64,000 nt of DNA from UBA11740 sp049273695 (GTDB lineage Bacteria > Acidobacteriota > Blastocatellia > Pyrinomonadales > Pyrinomonadaceae), in assembly GCA_049273695.1 (NCBI GenBank), contig JBASRE010000042.1, positions 310,001 to 374,000 on the forward strand, read 5' to 3'. The notes under the pieces are model-generated. The model had not been told where the DNA came from, made no database searches, and was given only the letters and a program-made list of their open reading frames with translations. Positions 48,496 through 57,058 of the stretch are shown one piece after another. The first letter of the stretch is position 1. Every line of letters starts with the position of its first letter. The position numbers were made by a program, and so were the translations under genes.

Positions 48496-49475
48496 ATCAT
48501 CGTCATCAAAATCTGGGTAAAGCTAACGTAGTATCCCGCCGCATGCTGATTCGCGCGCGAGATGATTACGCGGCGCACTTTTCTTACGAGCGGGATGTCT
48601 TCAGCTTTCAACGTCGCGACCACGTCCTTTTCGCCATCAGGCACTTCGCCGACTAATTGGAAAAAGTACCTGAAGTTTCCGCCGGCGGCGTCGTTGAAAG
48701 CTTTTAGAAATTGTTCACGCGTGGTTTTAGGTTTGTCACGAAGTTGAATGAGAACTGGTGTGGTCAAATGCCTTTGCAAGTTAGCGCTGGCCTGCGCGGA
48801 TAATGTCGAAGTGTCCACTTTTTTGAGTCCGCTGATTGCCTCAGGAGTTGCTTGCATGATGAGAAGCGAGATGGCGTCGTCGCGCCCCGGATGAGTTGCT
48901 GCGTTGGCAATCTTCAGCAGCGCCGGCGTGGCGTAGGCTTCGTCCATGCTCCCAAAAATGAAGATGCCGCCAAGCATCTTATCGACTTTCTGAGCGCCGT
49001 GAATCGGCAAGTAATACGTCGCCGTCGGATGCGCGAGCCAGCGTTCTCCGGATTTAGACACGTCGAAACCTTCCGCTCCAAGCCGAGCGAGTGTCCCCAC
49101 CCAGACCTGAAGATTAACGTCCTCCAGGTTGACCACCGCGTAACTCTTGACTTGGGTTTGTTTCGACGCTTCAGACGGATCAAGCGAGACAAGTAGATTG
49201 CTGCCGTCAAATCGAAACCACTGATCGGCGTTCGGATCTTCCAAAGCTTTTCTTAGGCACGGCAGCAATTCGCTGCGCCGGGACTTAACGGTTTCCCAAA
49301 CCTTGTCCATGGCCGCGCTCTTCTGGTCCTTCTCGGCCTCAGACAGAAGGGCGGGACGAAAGTTGTAGGTTGATTTAACGAGTTGATTGAAGTCTGCGCA
49401 CGGCTGATTAGCCTGTCCGTAAGCAACCGGACAGGCGGCAATCAGCAGCATGAAGATCAACATCAGGCGACGCAT
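48471..49475 (-). CDS. Secreted protein upstream of carA (unknown)
   Basis: A 334-residue protein from the ATG at 49475, preferred over a start 57 bases upstream because it gives a proper signal peptide (MRRLMLIFMLLIAACPVAYG). The mature region is helical, with repeats suggestive of HEAT-like units (SLLIMQATPEAISGLKKV and others) and a LPIHGAQKVDKMLGGIFIF block. No catalytic motif stands out. Its last codons overlap the carA start by 25 bases on the same strand, so the two are probably translationally coupled even though no functional link is evident. Confidence 0.72.
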   Translation of the reverse strand: MRRLMLIFMLLIAACPVAYGQANQPCADFNQLVKSTYNFRPALLSEAEKDQKSAAMDKVWETVKSRRSELLPCLRKALEDPNADQWFRFDGSNLLVSLDPSEASKQTQVKSYAVVNLEDVNLQVWVGTLARLGAEGFDVSKSGERWLAHPTATYYLPIHGAQKVDKMLGGIFIFGSMDEAYATPALLKIANAATHPGRDDAISLLIMQATPEAISGLKKVDTSTLSAQASANLQRHLTTPVLIQLRDKPKTTREQFLKAFNDAAGGNFRYFFQLVGEVPDGEKDVVATLKAEDIPLVRKVRRVIISRANQHAAGYYVSFTQILMTMIWRPEMAK

Positions 49476-49479
49476 ATTT

Positions 49480-50022
49480 CTAGTAACCCACCCCGTCCGC
49501 GAGAGCGGTTGTGTCGGATAGGCTATTCCCAATTGTCATGAATAACCAGTAACCGTTATTCCAGGCGACCACGCCACGGCCCTGGCTGTCCGTCGCTTCA
49601 ACCCGCTTGCCTGAGCCTCTCGGAACCGCGCGCACGAACCGCATCCCTCGATCGTTCTTTATCTCTTGCTCAATTTCATCGATTAGCGCAGCAGGTACTG
49701 AGGATTCGGAATACGAACAAGCCATCAGCGCGGCTTTACCGTTCCCGCCCGAGTACTCGCCTCCGGCGCAATCGCCCGACTGCGCGATCATCTTCACGGT
49801 GAAACCTGAGGCGGTCTTGCTGAGCTCTTCTTTGGTGTAGCTCTTTGAGTGGCTAAATTGTCCCAGCTCCGGCTTGATGAACTCGCGGGCGTACATCGTG
49901 GATTGCGAGCTTGGACTGGAGTTTGAATTTGAGTTCGACCGATTCGTGTTGTCGGAAAAGCTGCACAGCTTACAAGCAAAGAAAAGCAGACCTACGATTG
50001 CCAGCGTTGAGATTGTTTTCAT
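49480..50022 (-). CDS. Small lipoprotein of unknown function
   Basis: A 180-residue lipoprotein from the ATG at 50022, with AAGGCAG upstream on this strand. The signal peptide has a lipobox, LLFFAC (Cys17), then a Ser/Asn-rich linker (NSNSNSSPSS). The mature domain holds FTVKMIAQSGDCAGGEYSGG, ALMACSYSESSVPAALIDEI and GVVAWNNGYWLFMTIG, with two Cys that may form a disulfide. The gene sits four bases upstream of the secreted protein gene, in the same orientation, and the two are probably one operon with carA. Confidence 0.72.
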   Translation of the reverse strand: MKTISTLAIVGLLFFACKLCSFSDNTNRSNSNSNSSPSSQSTMYAREFIKPELGQFSHSKSYTKEELSKTASGFTVKMIAQSGDCAGGEYSGGNGKAALMACSYSESSVPAALIDEIEQEIKNDRGMRFVRAVPRGSGKRVEATDSQGRGVVAWNNGYWLFMTIGNSLSDTTALADGVGY

Positions 50023-50155
50023 TTGACTGCCTTGATGTTTGTGACGGTGCACCCTCGCTTACGGTCGGGTTCTGACAATACCGTGCGCCCTCCCTGTCGA
50101 GCACCCCACGCGAGATGCTCGCGCGGGGACCCCGCTTAGTCGGCTCCTGCCCCGA

Positions 50156-51004
50156 TTAGCCGCCCAGATTGAGGTTGAAGCCGCTGCCGCCGCTCCCTTG
50201 CGACGGGAAGAACGGTTTCAGCAGTCCCGCCATCGCGGCAAGGTTACGAGTCTGAATCAGCAACTCACCGGGACCAGTGAACTCCGCAACGATGCCTTCA
50301 CCGCTGACCATGCTGCGAAAGAAACCGGCAGCGGCCTTGCGCAGAGTGTATTGCGTCGTGCCTTCCCAGGCGACCAGGTGCCCGGTATCGACGACGTAAC
50401 GCTCGCCGGGTTGCAGACGCTTGCGATGAATTGCGCCGAATGAAGAGACGAGTAGCAGACCCTGTCCCTGAACCAGCAAGACGAACAGGCCTTCGCCGCC
50501 GAAGAAGGATTTCGCGCCGCCCCATTTTGTATCGACATTCAGACTGGAGTCGCCCGCGAGATAAGAACTCGACTGCACGAAGAACGATTGATTGTTCAGC
50601 TCGATCGCGGCGATGTCGCCAGGCGCGCCGGGCGCGAGCGTGACTTCGCCCGGTCCACCGTGGGCGGTAAATGTCGAGACGAAGGCCGATTCACCGCCGG
50701 CGGCTCTTTTTAAGGCGCCGAGCAGACCGCCCTTCATCTGCGATTGCAACTCGACATTCGCGGACATCGAAACCATCGCGCCGGCTTCGGCCATGATCGA
50801 CTGTTCCGGTTGAAGCGTCAGCACCGCGAGCGAAAACGCGGGCTGATGTTCGATGTGATAGGTGTAGCCGCGGCCGGTACCCTCGCCGTCCATGTCGAGA
50901 TTGATCGTGCCGGGTTGCGCCGGTTGATTAGCTTCGACGCGCTTGCCGCAGCCCCCACAAAAACCGCCTGCCACCGCAGGCGCACCACAATTAGGACAAT
51001 TCAT
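50156..51004 (-). CDS. TIGR00266/AIM24-family protein with N-terminal zinc ribbon
   Basis: A 282-residue soluble protein. A zinc-ribbon start (CPNCGAPAVAGGFCGGCG, residues 3-20) is followed by a linker and the TIGR00266 beta domain: TLQPEQSIMAEAGAMVSMSA, GGLLGALKRAAGGESAFVST, FFGGEGLFVLLVQGQGLLLV, RYVVDTGHLVAWEGTTQYTL, SGEGIVAEFTGPGELLIQTR. The family forms trimeric beta-prism-like assemblies; its cellular role is unclear. The added zinc ribbon may mediate binding. It stands between two inverted-repeat-bearing gaps. Confidence 0.9.
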   Translation of the reverse strand: MNCPNCGAPAVAGGFCGGCGKRVEANQPAQPGTINLDMDGEGTGRGYTYHIEHQPAFSLAVLTLQPEQSIMAEAGAMVSMSANVELQSQMKGGLLGALKRAAGGESAFVSTFTAHGGPGEVTLAPGAPGDIAAIELNNQSFFVQSSSYLAGDSSLNVDTKWGGAKSFFGGEGLFVLLVQGQGLLLVSSFGAIHRKRLQPGERYVVDTGHLVAWEGTTQYTLRKAAAGFFRSMVSGEGIVAEFTGPGELLIQTRNLAAMAGLLKPFFPSQGSGGSGFNLNLGG

Positions 51005-51040
51005 ATGTTTGGATCCGTGTAGCTAGAGTTTGAAGAGCTA

Positions 51041-51176
51041 TTTGGCATTTGAAATTTGACATCTGACATTTGGCATTTCAGTACGGAAACTCTTTCGCAG
51101 TCCAAGGGAGCCTCGCTCAAGTACGTACTTTCAAATCACCATATGCCAAATCTCAAATGCCAAATGTCAGATTTGA
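51041..51176. repeat. Inverted word-repeat element, TTTGGCATTTGAAATTTG family
   Basis: The left arm (51041-51078: TTTGGCATTTGAAATTTGAC... then TTTGGCATTT) and the right arm (51141-51176, reverse complement CAAATCTGACATTTGGCATT...) are built from the same word repeated two or three times. The centre is 62 bases. It fills the 200-base gap between the TIGR00266 gene and the Yip1/TPR gene. Confidence 0.78.
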
Positions 51177-51204
51177 TTTCGATGATCGACGAGAGAGCAC
51201 GTGA

Positions 51205-52539
51205 CTACCGTTCGCTACTTATTGCTTCTCGTTTCTTGCCCTTTAGAAACTGCTGCGCTTCGTGGAGCCAGCGCTTCTCAGCGCGATATTTGTACGCCGG
51301 CGCAGTTTTCACCGCGTCGATGCAAGCCTGCATTGAGCTCGCGGCTTCCTGCTGGTCGCCCAAGCCTGCGTGCGCACGGCCCATCAGGTAGAGACCCTGC
51401 GGATCATTCTCGCGTCGCTCAAGAAATTTCTGCAAAGCCTCGCGAGCGTCAGCGAACTGGCCGGCGGCAATGTACGTCGCGCCAATTTCGCGCCAGATTT
51501 CATTCTGCGCGTGGTATTGATCGCGCTGGACAACTTGCTCGAAGTGGCCAATCGCCTCAGCCAGGCGATTCTGTGAGCGCGCGATCCCTCCGAGCTGATA
51601 ATGCGCGTCCGTTTCGTCCGGATCGATGTCGATCGCGCGTTGAAAGCGCTCGCGCGCCTGATCCAGCTCGCCACGGGTTTGGTGAATTAAGCCGAGGTTG
51701 TAGTGCGCCGACGAATCGCGCGGATTGATCGTGGCTGCTTCCAGATTTTGCTTGAACGCCCCGCGCGCGCGCTGCGCACTTACGACGCTGCCGAAATAGC
51801 CGCGCAGCAGAAAGAACAGCATCAGCAGAAGGAACGGTGAACCGACGACCGACGTAAACAGCCACGTCCAAACCGGCGATAACGCGAACGCCGCGGCGTA
51901 GGTCAACGCGAGCACCGCCAGGGAACGCAAAATCGACAAGCGGAAAACTTTTCGTACTGTTTCCAGCGCGCCGATGGTGAATAGAGCAATCTTGACCGTG
52001 CGGAACAAGCTGCCCGCGATGAATGCCGGGTTGCGCAATTCCTGTTCGAGCTGGGCGCGCACGTCAGCAGGCAAGTTAAAGAGCGACTTGATTTGCTCAG
52101 CTGACTGCATTGAGCTGGCCACATAAGCTGCCTGCACGCCGCTGAAGTGAAAGAAGGTGGCAATCAGAATCGTCATCAGGTTAGCCGCGATCAAAACGTA
52201 GAAGATGACCGAAGCAAGTGATGCGTATTCCTGTTGCAGGACCAATCCAAAACTGCCGCGACGATCGAAAAGGTTTGCGATCAGCGCAATCAGCGGGACT
52301 AAGACAATCGCGAAAGGTAATAGCGCCGTCGCCGCATGGAACAGGTTGGCGAAAATGACTGACGGACGCGCCAGAAAAGCCCGGTCACCGCTTAGCCACT
52401 GCACCGCGAAGAGATAAAGAAGCTGCGAAAGATATGCGCAGAGAAATGCCGGCAGCAGTCCGCCGCGATCGCGCACTTCGCGTATCCCGCGCAGCGGCGC
52501 GTAGAAAATCATTCCGATGAATCGCAGCCAGTCAGTCAT
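51205..52539 (-). CDS. Yip1-like membrane protein with C-terminal TPR repeats
   Basis: A 444-residue protein. The N-terminal ~250 residues hold five or six membrane segments with Yip1-domain style LLPAFLCAYLSQLLYLFAVQ and IFYVLIAANLMTILIATFFH. The C-terminal part holds tetratricopeptide repeats: ARGAFKQNLEAATINPRDSS, AHYNLGLIHQTRGELDQARE, DETDAHYQLGGIARSQNRLA, NDPQGLYLMGRAHAGLGDQQ. The TPR part is probably a protein-protein platform anchored to the inner membrane. The lepB gene lies 69 bases upstream on the same strand. Confidence 0.85.
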   Translation of the reverse strand: MTDWLRFIGMIFYAPLRGIREVRDRGGLLPAFLCAYLSQLLYLFAVQWLSGDRAFLARPSVIFANLFHAATALLPFAIVLVPLIALIANLFDRRGSFGLVLQQEYASLASVIFYVLIAANLMTILIATFFHFSGVQAAYVASSMQSAEQIKSLFNLPADVRAQLEQELRNPAFIAGSLFRTVKIALFTIGALETVRKVFRLSILRSLAVLALTYAAAFALSPVWTWLFTSVVGSPFLLLMLFFLLRGYFGSVVSAQRARGAFKQNLEAATINPRDSSAHYNLGLIHQTRGELDQARERFQRAIDIDPDETDAHYQLGGIARSQNRLAEAIGHFEQVVQRDQYHAQNEIWREIGATYIAAGQFADAREALQKFLERRENDPQGLYLMGRAHAGLGDQQEAASSMQACIDAVKTAPAYKYRAEKRWLHEAQQFLKGKKREAISSER

Positions 52540-52608
52540 TACGTGGCCCAGCCTCTAGTCTGGGGTGTGTTGGCACAGCGCGGATCACAGACTGAAGTCT
52601 GTGCCACT

Positions 52609-53304
52609 TCATCTCTCGTCGCCCGATTCCCCGCGATAACTTCCCGGTGGCACTGAGCCATTGCGCATGTCGCGCTTAATTACGGTCGCAGTGCTGAGCG
52701 GCCAATACCGAAACAGCGCCTTGCCGTAAACGTATTTCTTCGGCACGAGGCCCCAAATACGCGAGTCGCTCGAGTTGTCGCGATTGTCGCCCATCACGAA
52801 ATAGTAACCCGGCTTGACGTATGTCGGCGGGCGGCTGGCATGCGACATGTTGAACTGCGGATCGAGATAACCCTCGTCCAAATCTCTGCCGTTCACGCGC
52901 ACGTGACCCTCCTGCACCTCCACCGTGTCGCCCGGCAAACCGATTACGCGCTTGATGTAGCTCTTTGAAGGGTCTTCGGGAAACCAGAACACGACGATGT
53001 CGCCGCGATAGACTTTCGGCGCCCAACGATATTCGTCGTAATAAATAAGCTTGTTAACGAAGATGCGTTCTCCGTCGTGCAGATACGGAAGCATCGACGT
53101 GCCTTCAACCTTCACCGGTTGAATGATGAAGACCATCACCAGCGCCAGCACCATGAGCGCAAAAAGCAGATCGCGAAATAGCAGGCGCGACTCTTGCCAG
53201 AAGTGTTTGCGGGCGACTTCTTTCGGACGCTGCACTTCGATGTCCGTGTCGTCGTTGACGTCGATGGTGCCGAAGGGCGGAACTGTGGGTTGCTTGCCAA
53301 ACAT
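52609..53304 (-). CDS. lepB: Signal peptidase I
   Basis: A 231-residue membrane-bound Ser/Lys protease that removes export signal peptides. One N-terminal membrane segment (about 46-63, FRDLLFALMVLALVMVFI) is followed by the nucleophile in VEGTSMLPYLHDGERIFVNK (Ser about 74), the catalytic Lys in SKSYIKRVIGLPGDTVEV, and box E-like GYYFVMGDNRDNSSDSRIWG. The size fits family B of signal peptidases. It is divergent from the HU gene across a 229-base gap with a good promoter for HU. Confidence 0.95.
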   Translation of the reverse strand: MFGKQPTVPPFGTIDVNDDTDIEVQRPKEVARKHFWQESRLLFRDLLFALMVLALVMVFIIQPVKVEGTSMLPYLHDGERIFVNKLIYYDEYRWAPKVYRGDIVVFWFPEDPSKSYIKRVIGLPGDTVEVQEGHVRVNGRDLDEGYLDPQFNMSHASRPPTYVKPGYYFVMGDNRDNSSDSRIWGLVPKKYVYGKALFRYWPLSTATVIKRDMRNGSVPPGSYRGESGDER

Positions 53305-53434
53305 GTCTTACTTAGGTGCGTGACGCCGGGCGAGTTGGCTGCTCAACGCACGCAAATTCGAGGTTAGCCTTCGGTTCCTTGCGTGTCAAACGTTCGATTG
53401 GCGCGGGTTCCTGCAATAGTTAGACGGGGAAAAC

Positions 53435-53464
53435 TTGACAGCCATCCCGGCGGCTTTCTATCAT
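53435..53464 (+). promoter_or_regulatory. Sigma-70-like promoter for HU gene
   Basis: TTGACA (53435-53440) and TATCAT (53459-53464) are separated by 18 bases, close to the housekeeping consensus. Transcription would start near 53471, about 60 bases before the HU GTG. The rest of the lepB-HU gap shows nothing else. Confidence 0.65.
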
Positions 53465-53533
53465 CCGACGCGTTCAAGAAACTCTTCAAACCGAATCGAA
53501 CCAGTCGGCGCGCGCCGCAACGGAGGCAATAAA

Positions 53534-53821
53534 GTGATTAAGCTGGACATCATCAATCGACTCGCCGACCAGACGGGAATTCCAAAACTTAAAGCCGAGC
53601 AGGCGGTGGACGCGCTGTTCAATTCGATGAAAGACGCACTGGCGCGGGGTGACCGCATCGAACTGCGCGGCTTTGGCGTCTTTGTGGTGAAACCGCGTAA
53701 ACGCGGGATCGGCCGCAACCCGCGCACCGGCGAGGAAGTGGCGATTCCTTCGGGGAAGACGATTCGCTTCAAGCCGGGCAAAGAGTTGCAGGCGCACGAA
53801 GACGGATTGGCGGATACGTAG
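53534..53821 (+). CDS. HU/IHF-family DNA-binding protein
   Basis: A 95-residue nucleoid protein from the GTG at 53534, with GGAGG (53522-53526) seven bases upstream; a longer form lacks support. It has the HU pattern: VIKLDIINRLADQTGIPKLK, AEQAVDALFNSMKDALARGD, RIELRGFGVFVVKPRKRGIG, RNPRTGEEVAIPSGKTIRFK, PGKEL. It binds and bends DNA as a dimer through the beta arms (RNPRTGE). The RxxR-rich arm and extra helix match many HU-beta/IHF-like proteins, so the subtype is left open. Confidence 0.95.
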   Translation: MIKLDIINRLADQTGIPKLKAEQAVDALFNSMKDALARGDRIELRGFGVFVVKPRKRGIGRNPRTGEEVAIPSGKTIRFKPGKELQAHEDGLADT

Positions 53822-53890
53822 AATTTCGACTTGAGCGGAAACGTCCCGGTGCTTCTTTGTCGGAATGAATCGAGCCGTTGCGCTCCATTC

Positions 53891-54024
53891 GCGCCGTTAG
53901 GCGCGAAATATTTATAGAACAGGGATGGTTGATGGAGAGCCCGCCTGAGTGAAAGCAGCGCTTTCACTCAGGCGGTTCAGCATTTAAGAGGCTGAGGCTA
54001 TAAACATTCCGCGCCTGACGGCGC
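53891..54024. repeat. Inverted repeat of the GCGCCGTTAGG...TTTATAG family, copy 2, with inner hairpin
   Basis: The arms at 53891-53917 (GCGCCGTTAGGCGCGAAATA then TTTATAG) and 53998-54024 match at 24 of 27 positions as reverse complements; the three differences are transitions that allow G-U pairs. Between them, CCGCCTGAGTGAAAG (53941-53955) and CTTTCACTCAGGCGG (53961-53975) form a perfect 15-bp stem with a CAGCG loop. No reading frame is inside. It has the look of a small non-autonomous mobile element, or a large RNA hairpin. It fills the HU to site-2-protease gap. Confidence 0.72.
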
Positions 54025-54062
54025 GGTTCCAGTTTGAGATAAAGTATCGATCAACACGCTAC

Positions 54063-55085
54063 ATGCCGACACCTGACTCAAATCCAACTGTAAACGAGCC
54101 AGCGATCACAGGCGGGATCAGCTTTCCTAAACCCACGGCTCGTCAATGGGCAGTGCATCTCGCTCTGTTTCTGATCACCGCATTCACCACCACGATCACC
54201 GGAATCCTTTGGGCTGCCGAACTCGAGCCTGCCGGCGGAGGCGGGCCAGCCGCTGGAGCAGACGGAGGCTCCCTACTGCTGCTCCCCTGGTATTACGTAA
54301 TGGGAGTGGCGCAACTCGCATGGCACGCAATCACTCATCCAGCGGTGCTTGCGACCGGATTACAGTTTTCGTTATCGCTGCTGACAATTCTTACGGCCCA
54401 CGAGACGGGACACTATCTGTTCTGCCGTTATTATGGAGTGGACGCCACGCTTCCGTTTTTCCTTCCTCAGCCGCCGGGCCTGCTGCCGGGAACCTTCGGC
54501 GCGTTCATCAGAATGAAGTCCGTGGTGCCTTCGCGCCGCGCGCTTTTCGACATTGGACTTGCCGGTCCATTGGCCGGATTCGTAGTGACGCTTCCGGTTG
54601 CAATCATCGGCGTATTAACCCTTGAACACCGTGCCGCGTTGCCGGGAGAAGCCGTAGTCACCTTCAACGATCCACTGTTGTTTCAACTAATCGGGTTCGT
54701 TTGCAAAATCAATTTGGCAGATGGCTTGGTCAATCCGTTTTATCTGGCTGCGTGGTTTGGTGCTTTGGTCACGGCCCTGAACCTGATGCCGGTGGGACAG
54801 CTCGACGGCGGACACGGAACGTTTTCAGTTTTCGGCCAGCGCGCGCATTGGTGGATTGGTCGCATAGCGTTCGTTAGCATGGCGATCGTGTCGGTGCTCG
54901 GTTGGTTATGGCATGGCAGTCCAAGCGGCTTTGTTTATGTTGTGCTGCTCGCGGTCATGCTGCGCGTGCGTCATCCGCAGCCGCAGAAGATGGAGTCGCT
55001 TGGTGTCGCGCGAACGATCGTCGCCGTGGTCACGCTGATCGTCTTTGTGATGTGCTTTTTGCCGTTTCCGATTACGATTACATAA
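54063..55085 (+). CDS. Site-2 protease (M50) family membrane metalloprotease
   Basis: A 340-residue intramembrane zinc metalloprotease with about seven hydrophobic segments. HETGH (about 117-121) is the HExxH metal motif, and NLMPVGQLDGGH (about 241-252) carries the second metal ligand Asp in the LDG motif. The region after HExxH (PFFLPQPPGLLPGTFGAFIR) matches the S2P-like subgroup with PDZ-less loops. Such enzymes process membrane-bound regulators; its substrate is unknown. The next gene lies 23 bases downstream and is likely co-transcribed. Confidence 0.92.
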   Translation: MPTPDSNPTVNEPAITGGISFPKPTARQWAVHLALFLITAFTTTITGILWAAELEPAGGGGPAAGADGGSLLLLPWYYVMGVAQLAWHAITHPAVLATGLQFSLSLLTILTAHETGHYLFCRYYGVDATLPFFLPQPPGLLPGTFGAFIRMKSVVPSRRALFDIGLAGPLAGFVVTLPVAIIGVLTLEHRAALPGEAVVTFNDPLLFQLIGFVCKINLADGLVNPFYLAAWFGALVTALNLMPVGQLDGGHGTFSVFGQRAHWWIGRIAFVSMAIVSVLGWLWHGSPSGFVYVVLLAVMLRVRHPQPQKMESLGVARTIVAVVTLIVFVMCFLPFPITIT

Positions 55086-55108
55086 GTCAGAGACACCAGG
55101 AGATACGA

Positions 55109-55648
55109 ATGAAGAGAATCTCAGCAGTCATCGTGATTGTGCTGTTCGGAGTTTTAGCGTCGTCTGAAGCGAAGGCTCAGGGGGCCCAGGGTCCAGATCC
55201 AATTCAGGCGATCCGTCAGCAGTACGCCGCCATCAATCGCGGCGCCCCCAGGTATAAGAAGGTCAAGAAAGAATTGCTCGGATTCTCAGCGGAAGGCGGC
55301 GAGTTAGTCGCATATCTCAGCGGCCCCTCAATCGTAAAAATCACCGCGACTTTTTTTGGTGAGATGGGCAAGGCCACCGACGAATTCTATTACTCGAATG
55401 ACAAACTCATCTTCATTTTTCGCAAACACTCGCATTACCGTGCGCCACTGTCAGGCAAGGTAGTGCGGACCACAGAGAATCGCTACTACTTCAAAGACGA
55501 AAAACTGATCAGGTGGATTGGTGAAGACGGGAAGCAAGTGTCAACTACCGCGCCGGAGTTTGGCCAGGCTGAGGGCAGGTTACTTGCCAGCTCAAAGCAG
55601 TTCATCGACGGGGCGCGATCGAAGAACCCTACCATCGAAGATTATTAG
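55109..55648 (+). CDS. Small secreted protein of unknown function
   Basis: A 179-residue exported protein from the ATG at 55109 (AGGAGA upstream at 55098-55103; an earlier overlapping frame is not used). The signal peptide ends at EAKAQ (about residue 23). The mature part holds RQQYAAINRGAPRYKKVKKE, then repeated Tyr-rich strands: GELVAYLSGPSIVKITATFF, ATDEFYYSNDKLIFIFRKHS, ENRYYFKDEKLIRWIG. This strand pattern suggests an exported beta-sheet protein, unrecognised. It follows the site-2 protease closely. Confidence 0.72.
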   Translation: MKRISAVIVIVLFGVLASSEAKAQGAQGPDPIQAIRQQYAAINRGAPRYKKVKKELLGFSAEGGELVAYLSGPSIVKITATFFGEMGKATDEFYYSNDKLIFIFRKHSHYRAPLSGKVVRTTENRYYFKDEKLIRWIGEDGKQVSTTAPEFGQAEGRLLASSKQFIDGARSKNPTIEDY

Positions 55649-55736
55649 GACATCGGCTTGGCGGGCGATGCGATGTCTTCGGGTCTGCCTTGTGCTCGAA
55701 ATTCCAAGGAAGTATATTCAGCCTGAGGAGATTGGA

Positions 55737-55955
55737 ATGGTAACTCGAGAAGAAATCCTGATTGAAGTTCGGAAGGTGCCGGAAAAATATCTCGATGAGC
55801 TCTACCAGATAATCAAGGATTTTGAAACGAGACCAGAAGCAGAACAAACGGATCAAGATGTAATGACCGCGCTCCGACGGATCAAGATTTCAGCCTCGCG
55901 CGATTTTTCCACCAGGGCAGACCTATACGAGGCAGACGACTCCCATGCCCGATAG
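55737..55955 (+). CDS. Antitoxin-like small protein of a VapBC-type pair
   Basis: A 72-residue protein from the ATG at 55737, with GAGGAG upstream. An alpha-helical opening (EEILIEVRKVPEKYLDELYQ) and a Lys/Asp-rich tail (ISASRDFSTRADLYEADDSH) match short VapB-type antitoxins, whose 3' end overlaps a PIN toxin gene, as here (11 bases). The toxin partner is broken, so this gene may be a relic or act on other toxins. Family assignment rests on context as well as sequence. Confidence 0.65.
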   Translation: MVTREEILIEVRKVPEKYLDELYQIIKDFETRPEAEQTDQDVMTALRRIKISASRDFSTRADLYEADDSHAR

Positions 55956-56106
55956 AATCTTTTTGGATACTTCCTTTGTAATCGCTTTAATAAACGAGAG
56001 AGATCAATACCACGCTCAAGCGGAAGCTCTGTCACTTAGGTTTAATAATTCCGCGTTGCTGACAACCGGCGCCGTGCTTTTGGAAATCGGCGATTTAATC
56101 AGCTGA
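55945..56106 (+). pseudogene. Truncated PIN-domain (VapC-like) toxin
   Basis: The frame from ATG 55945 gives a PIN-type opening, MPDRIFLDTSFVIALINERD, with the first acidic metal ligand (Asp8), then VLLEIGDLIS and a stop after 53 residues. PIN toxins are usually about 130-150 residues and need several more acidic ligands, which are missing. No clear continuation in another frame was found, so the 3' part appears deleted. It overlaps the antitoxin gene by 11 bases, the standard arrangement. Confidence 0.7.
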
Positions 56107-56215
56107 GTCTGGATGTGATTAATAGAGTCTGACCAAATGTTTTACTGATGTCGGAACTGAAGTAAATTGGTCTTGATTCTCATAACCCTCGAGCAATTCG
56201 ACAACGGAGAAGCGA

Positions 56216-56698
56216 AACTTCATTGCCTCGAAATACCTTACCTCTATCGTTCCCTTTGTTGAAGACGTTAAGCTAAAGGACCTTATCACCCTTCGTCAGC
56301 GAGAAGGGGACGCGTTTATTTCATATCGGCACGCATTGAATGAAGCGGTAGCAGGATTTAAGACCGGAGGTGCGAGTTTCACGGAAAAGGATGCTCGCTC
56401 ACTGTATTCAGAGGTAATAGCCGCACGATTGGCTTCTCTCGAAAAAAAGGTAAAAGTCGCCAAAAGGGATTTGGTTATGTCGGGTTCGAGGTCGATCGTT
56501 GCGGTTGCGGGTGCAATAACATTTGGACTCTAAACCGGATTCATTCCAAATGAGGTGGCGGAAATGGCGAAGATCGTTGGGTTTACAAAGGCAGCGGCAG
56601 ACATTCTACAGAAGCTTTTGGCGTTGCGGGACTCCAATAAAGGAATTGAGAACGACGAGTTGTATTTCCTTTGGAGGGTCAAGAAACTCAAGAAATAG
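56216..56698 (+). pseudogene. Remnant of an unknown gene with an internal stop
   Basis: A frame of about 160 codons from around 56216 gives YLTSIVPFVEDVKLKDLITL, REGDAFISYRHALNEAVAGF, VIAARLASLEKKVKVAKRDL and VAGAITFGL, then a TAA (56531-56533). The same frame resumes without shift (GFIPNEVAEMAKIVGFTKAA, NDELYFLWRVKKLKK) to TAG at 56698. Continuity across the stop suggests a single former protein, with two membrane-proximal helices, inactivated by one nonsense mutation. The N-terminal part is missing. I recognise the general look of a conserved family but cannot name it. Confidence 0.6.
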
Positions 56699-56785
56699 AG
56701 ACGGACATGCCGGATCGCATGACGCCGCCGGTAGCCATCCCTTAATTCCCTGACCACCGCTTCTACTTCCTGATGCCAGGCAAAT

Positions 56786-57058
56786 CTACGGCGACGAGAG
56801 ATGCGCGACGGGGATCTTCTCGGTTCTTTCGAAGGGTTTTGTTCCGCTAACTATGTCGTGCACGGCGTGAAGAATATCGGCGCTGTAATACCTTGTGCCG
56901 CATGCGTCGCAAACGCCAATGACGACGTCTTCAAGGATGATGAAGCCTTTCTTGTGCTTAAACGCCTCGCGCTCGACTTTCTTGGGACGGACGGTGCCGT
57001 CGCAGTATTCGCAACGATAACCGTAGATGGAGTTGTTATTAGCCTTTGTTGACTTCAT
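56786..57058 (-). CDS. YgiT-type zinc-finger protein (MqsA-like antitoxin)
   Basis: A 90-residue protein with two CxxC pairs, CEYCDGTVRPKK (about 16-19) and CDACGTRYYS (about 49-52), forming the YgiT-type zinc finger. Between them are Lys/Glu-rich and IILEDVVIGV segments; the C-terminus is a short helix. It is the downstream member of a pair with a DUF4258 protein, overlapping it by 20 bases, as in toxin-antitoxin operons. It lacks the C-terminal helix-turn-helix DNA-binding domain of full MqsA, so it may need another regulator. Confidence 0.82.
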   Translation of the reverse strand: MKSTKANNNSIYGYRCEYCDGTVRPKKVEREAFKHKKGFIILEDVVIGVCDACGTRYYSADILHAVHDIVSGTKPFERTEKIPVAHLSSP

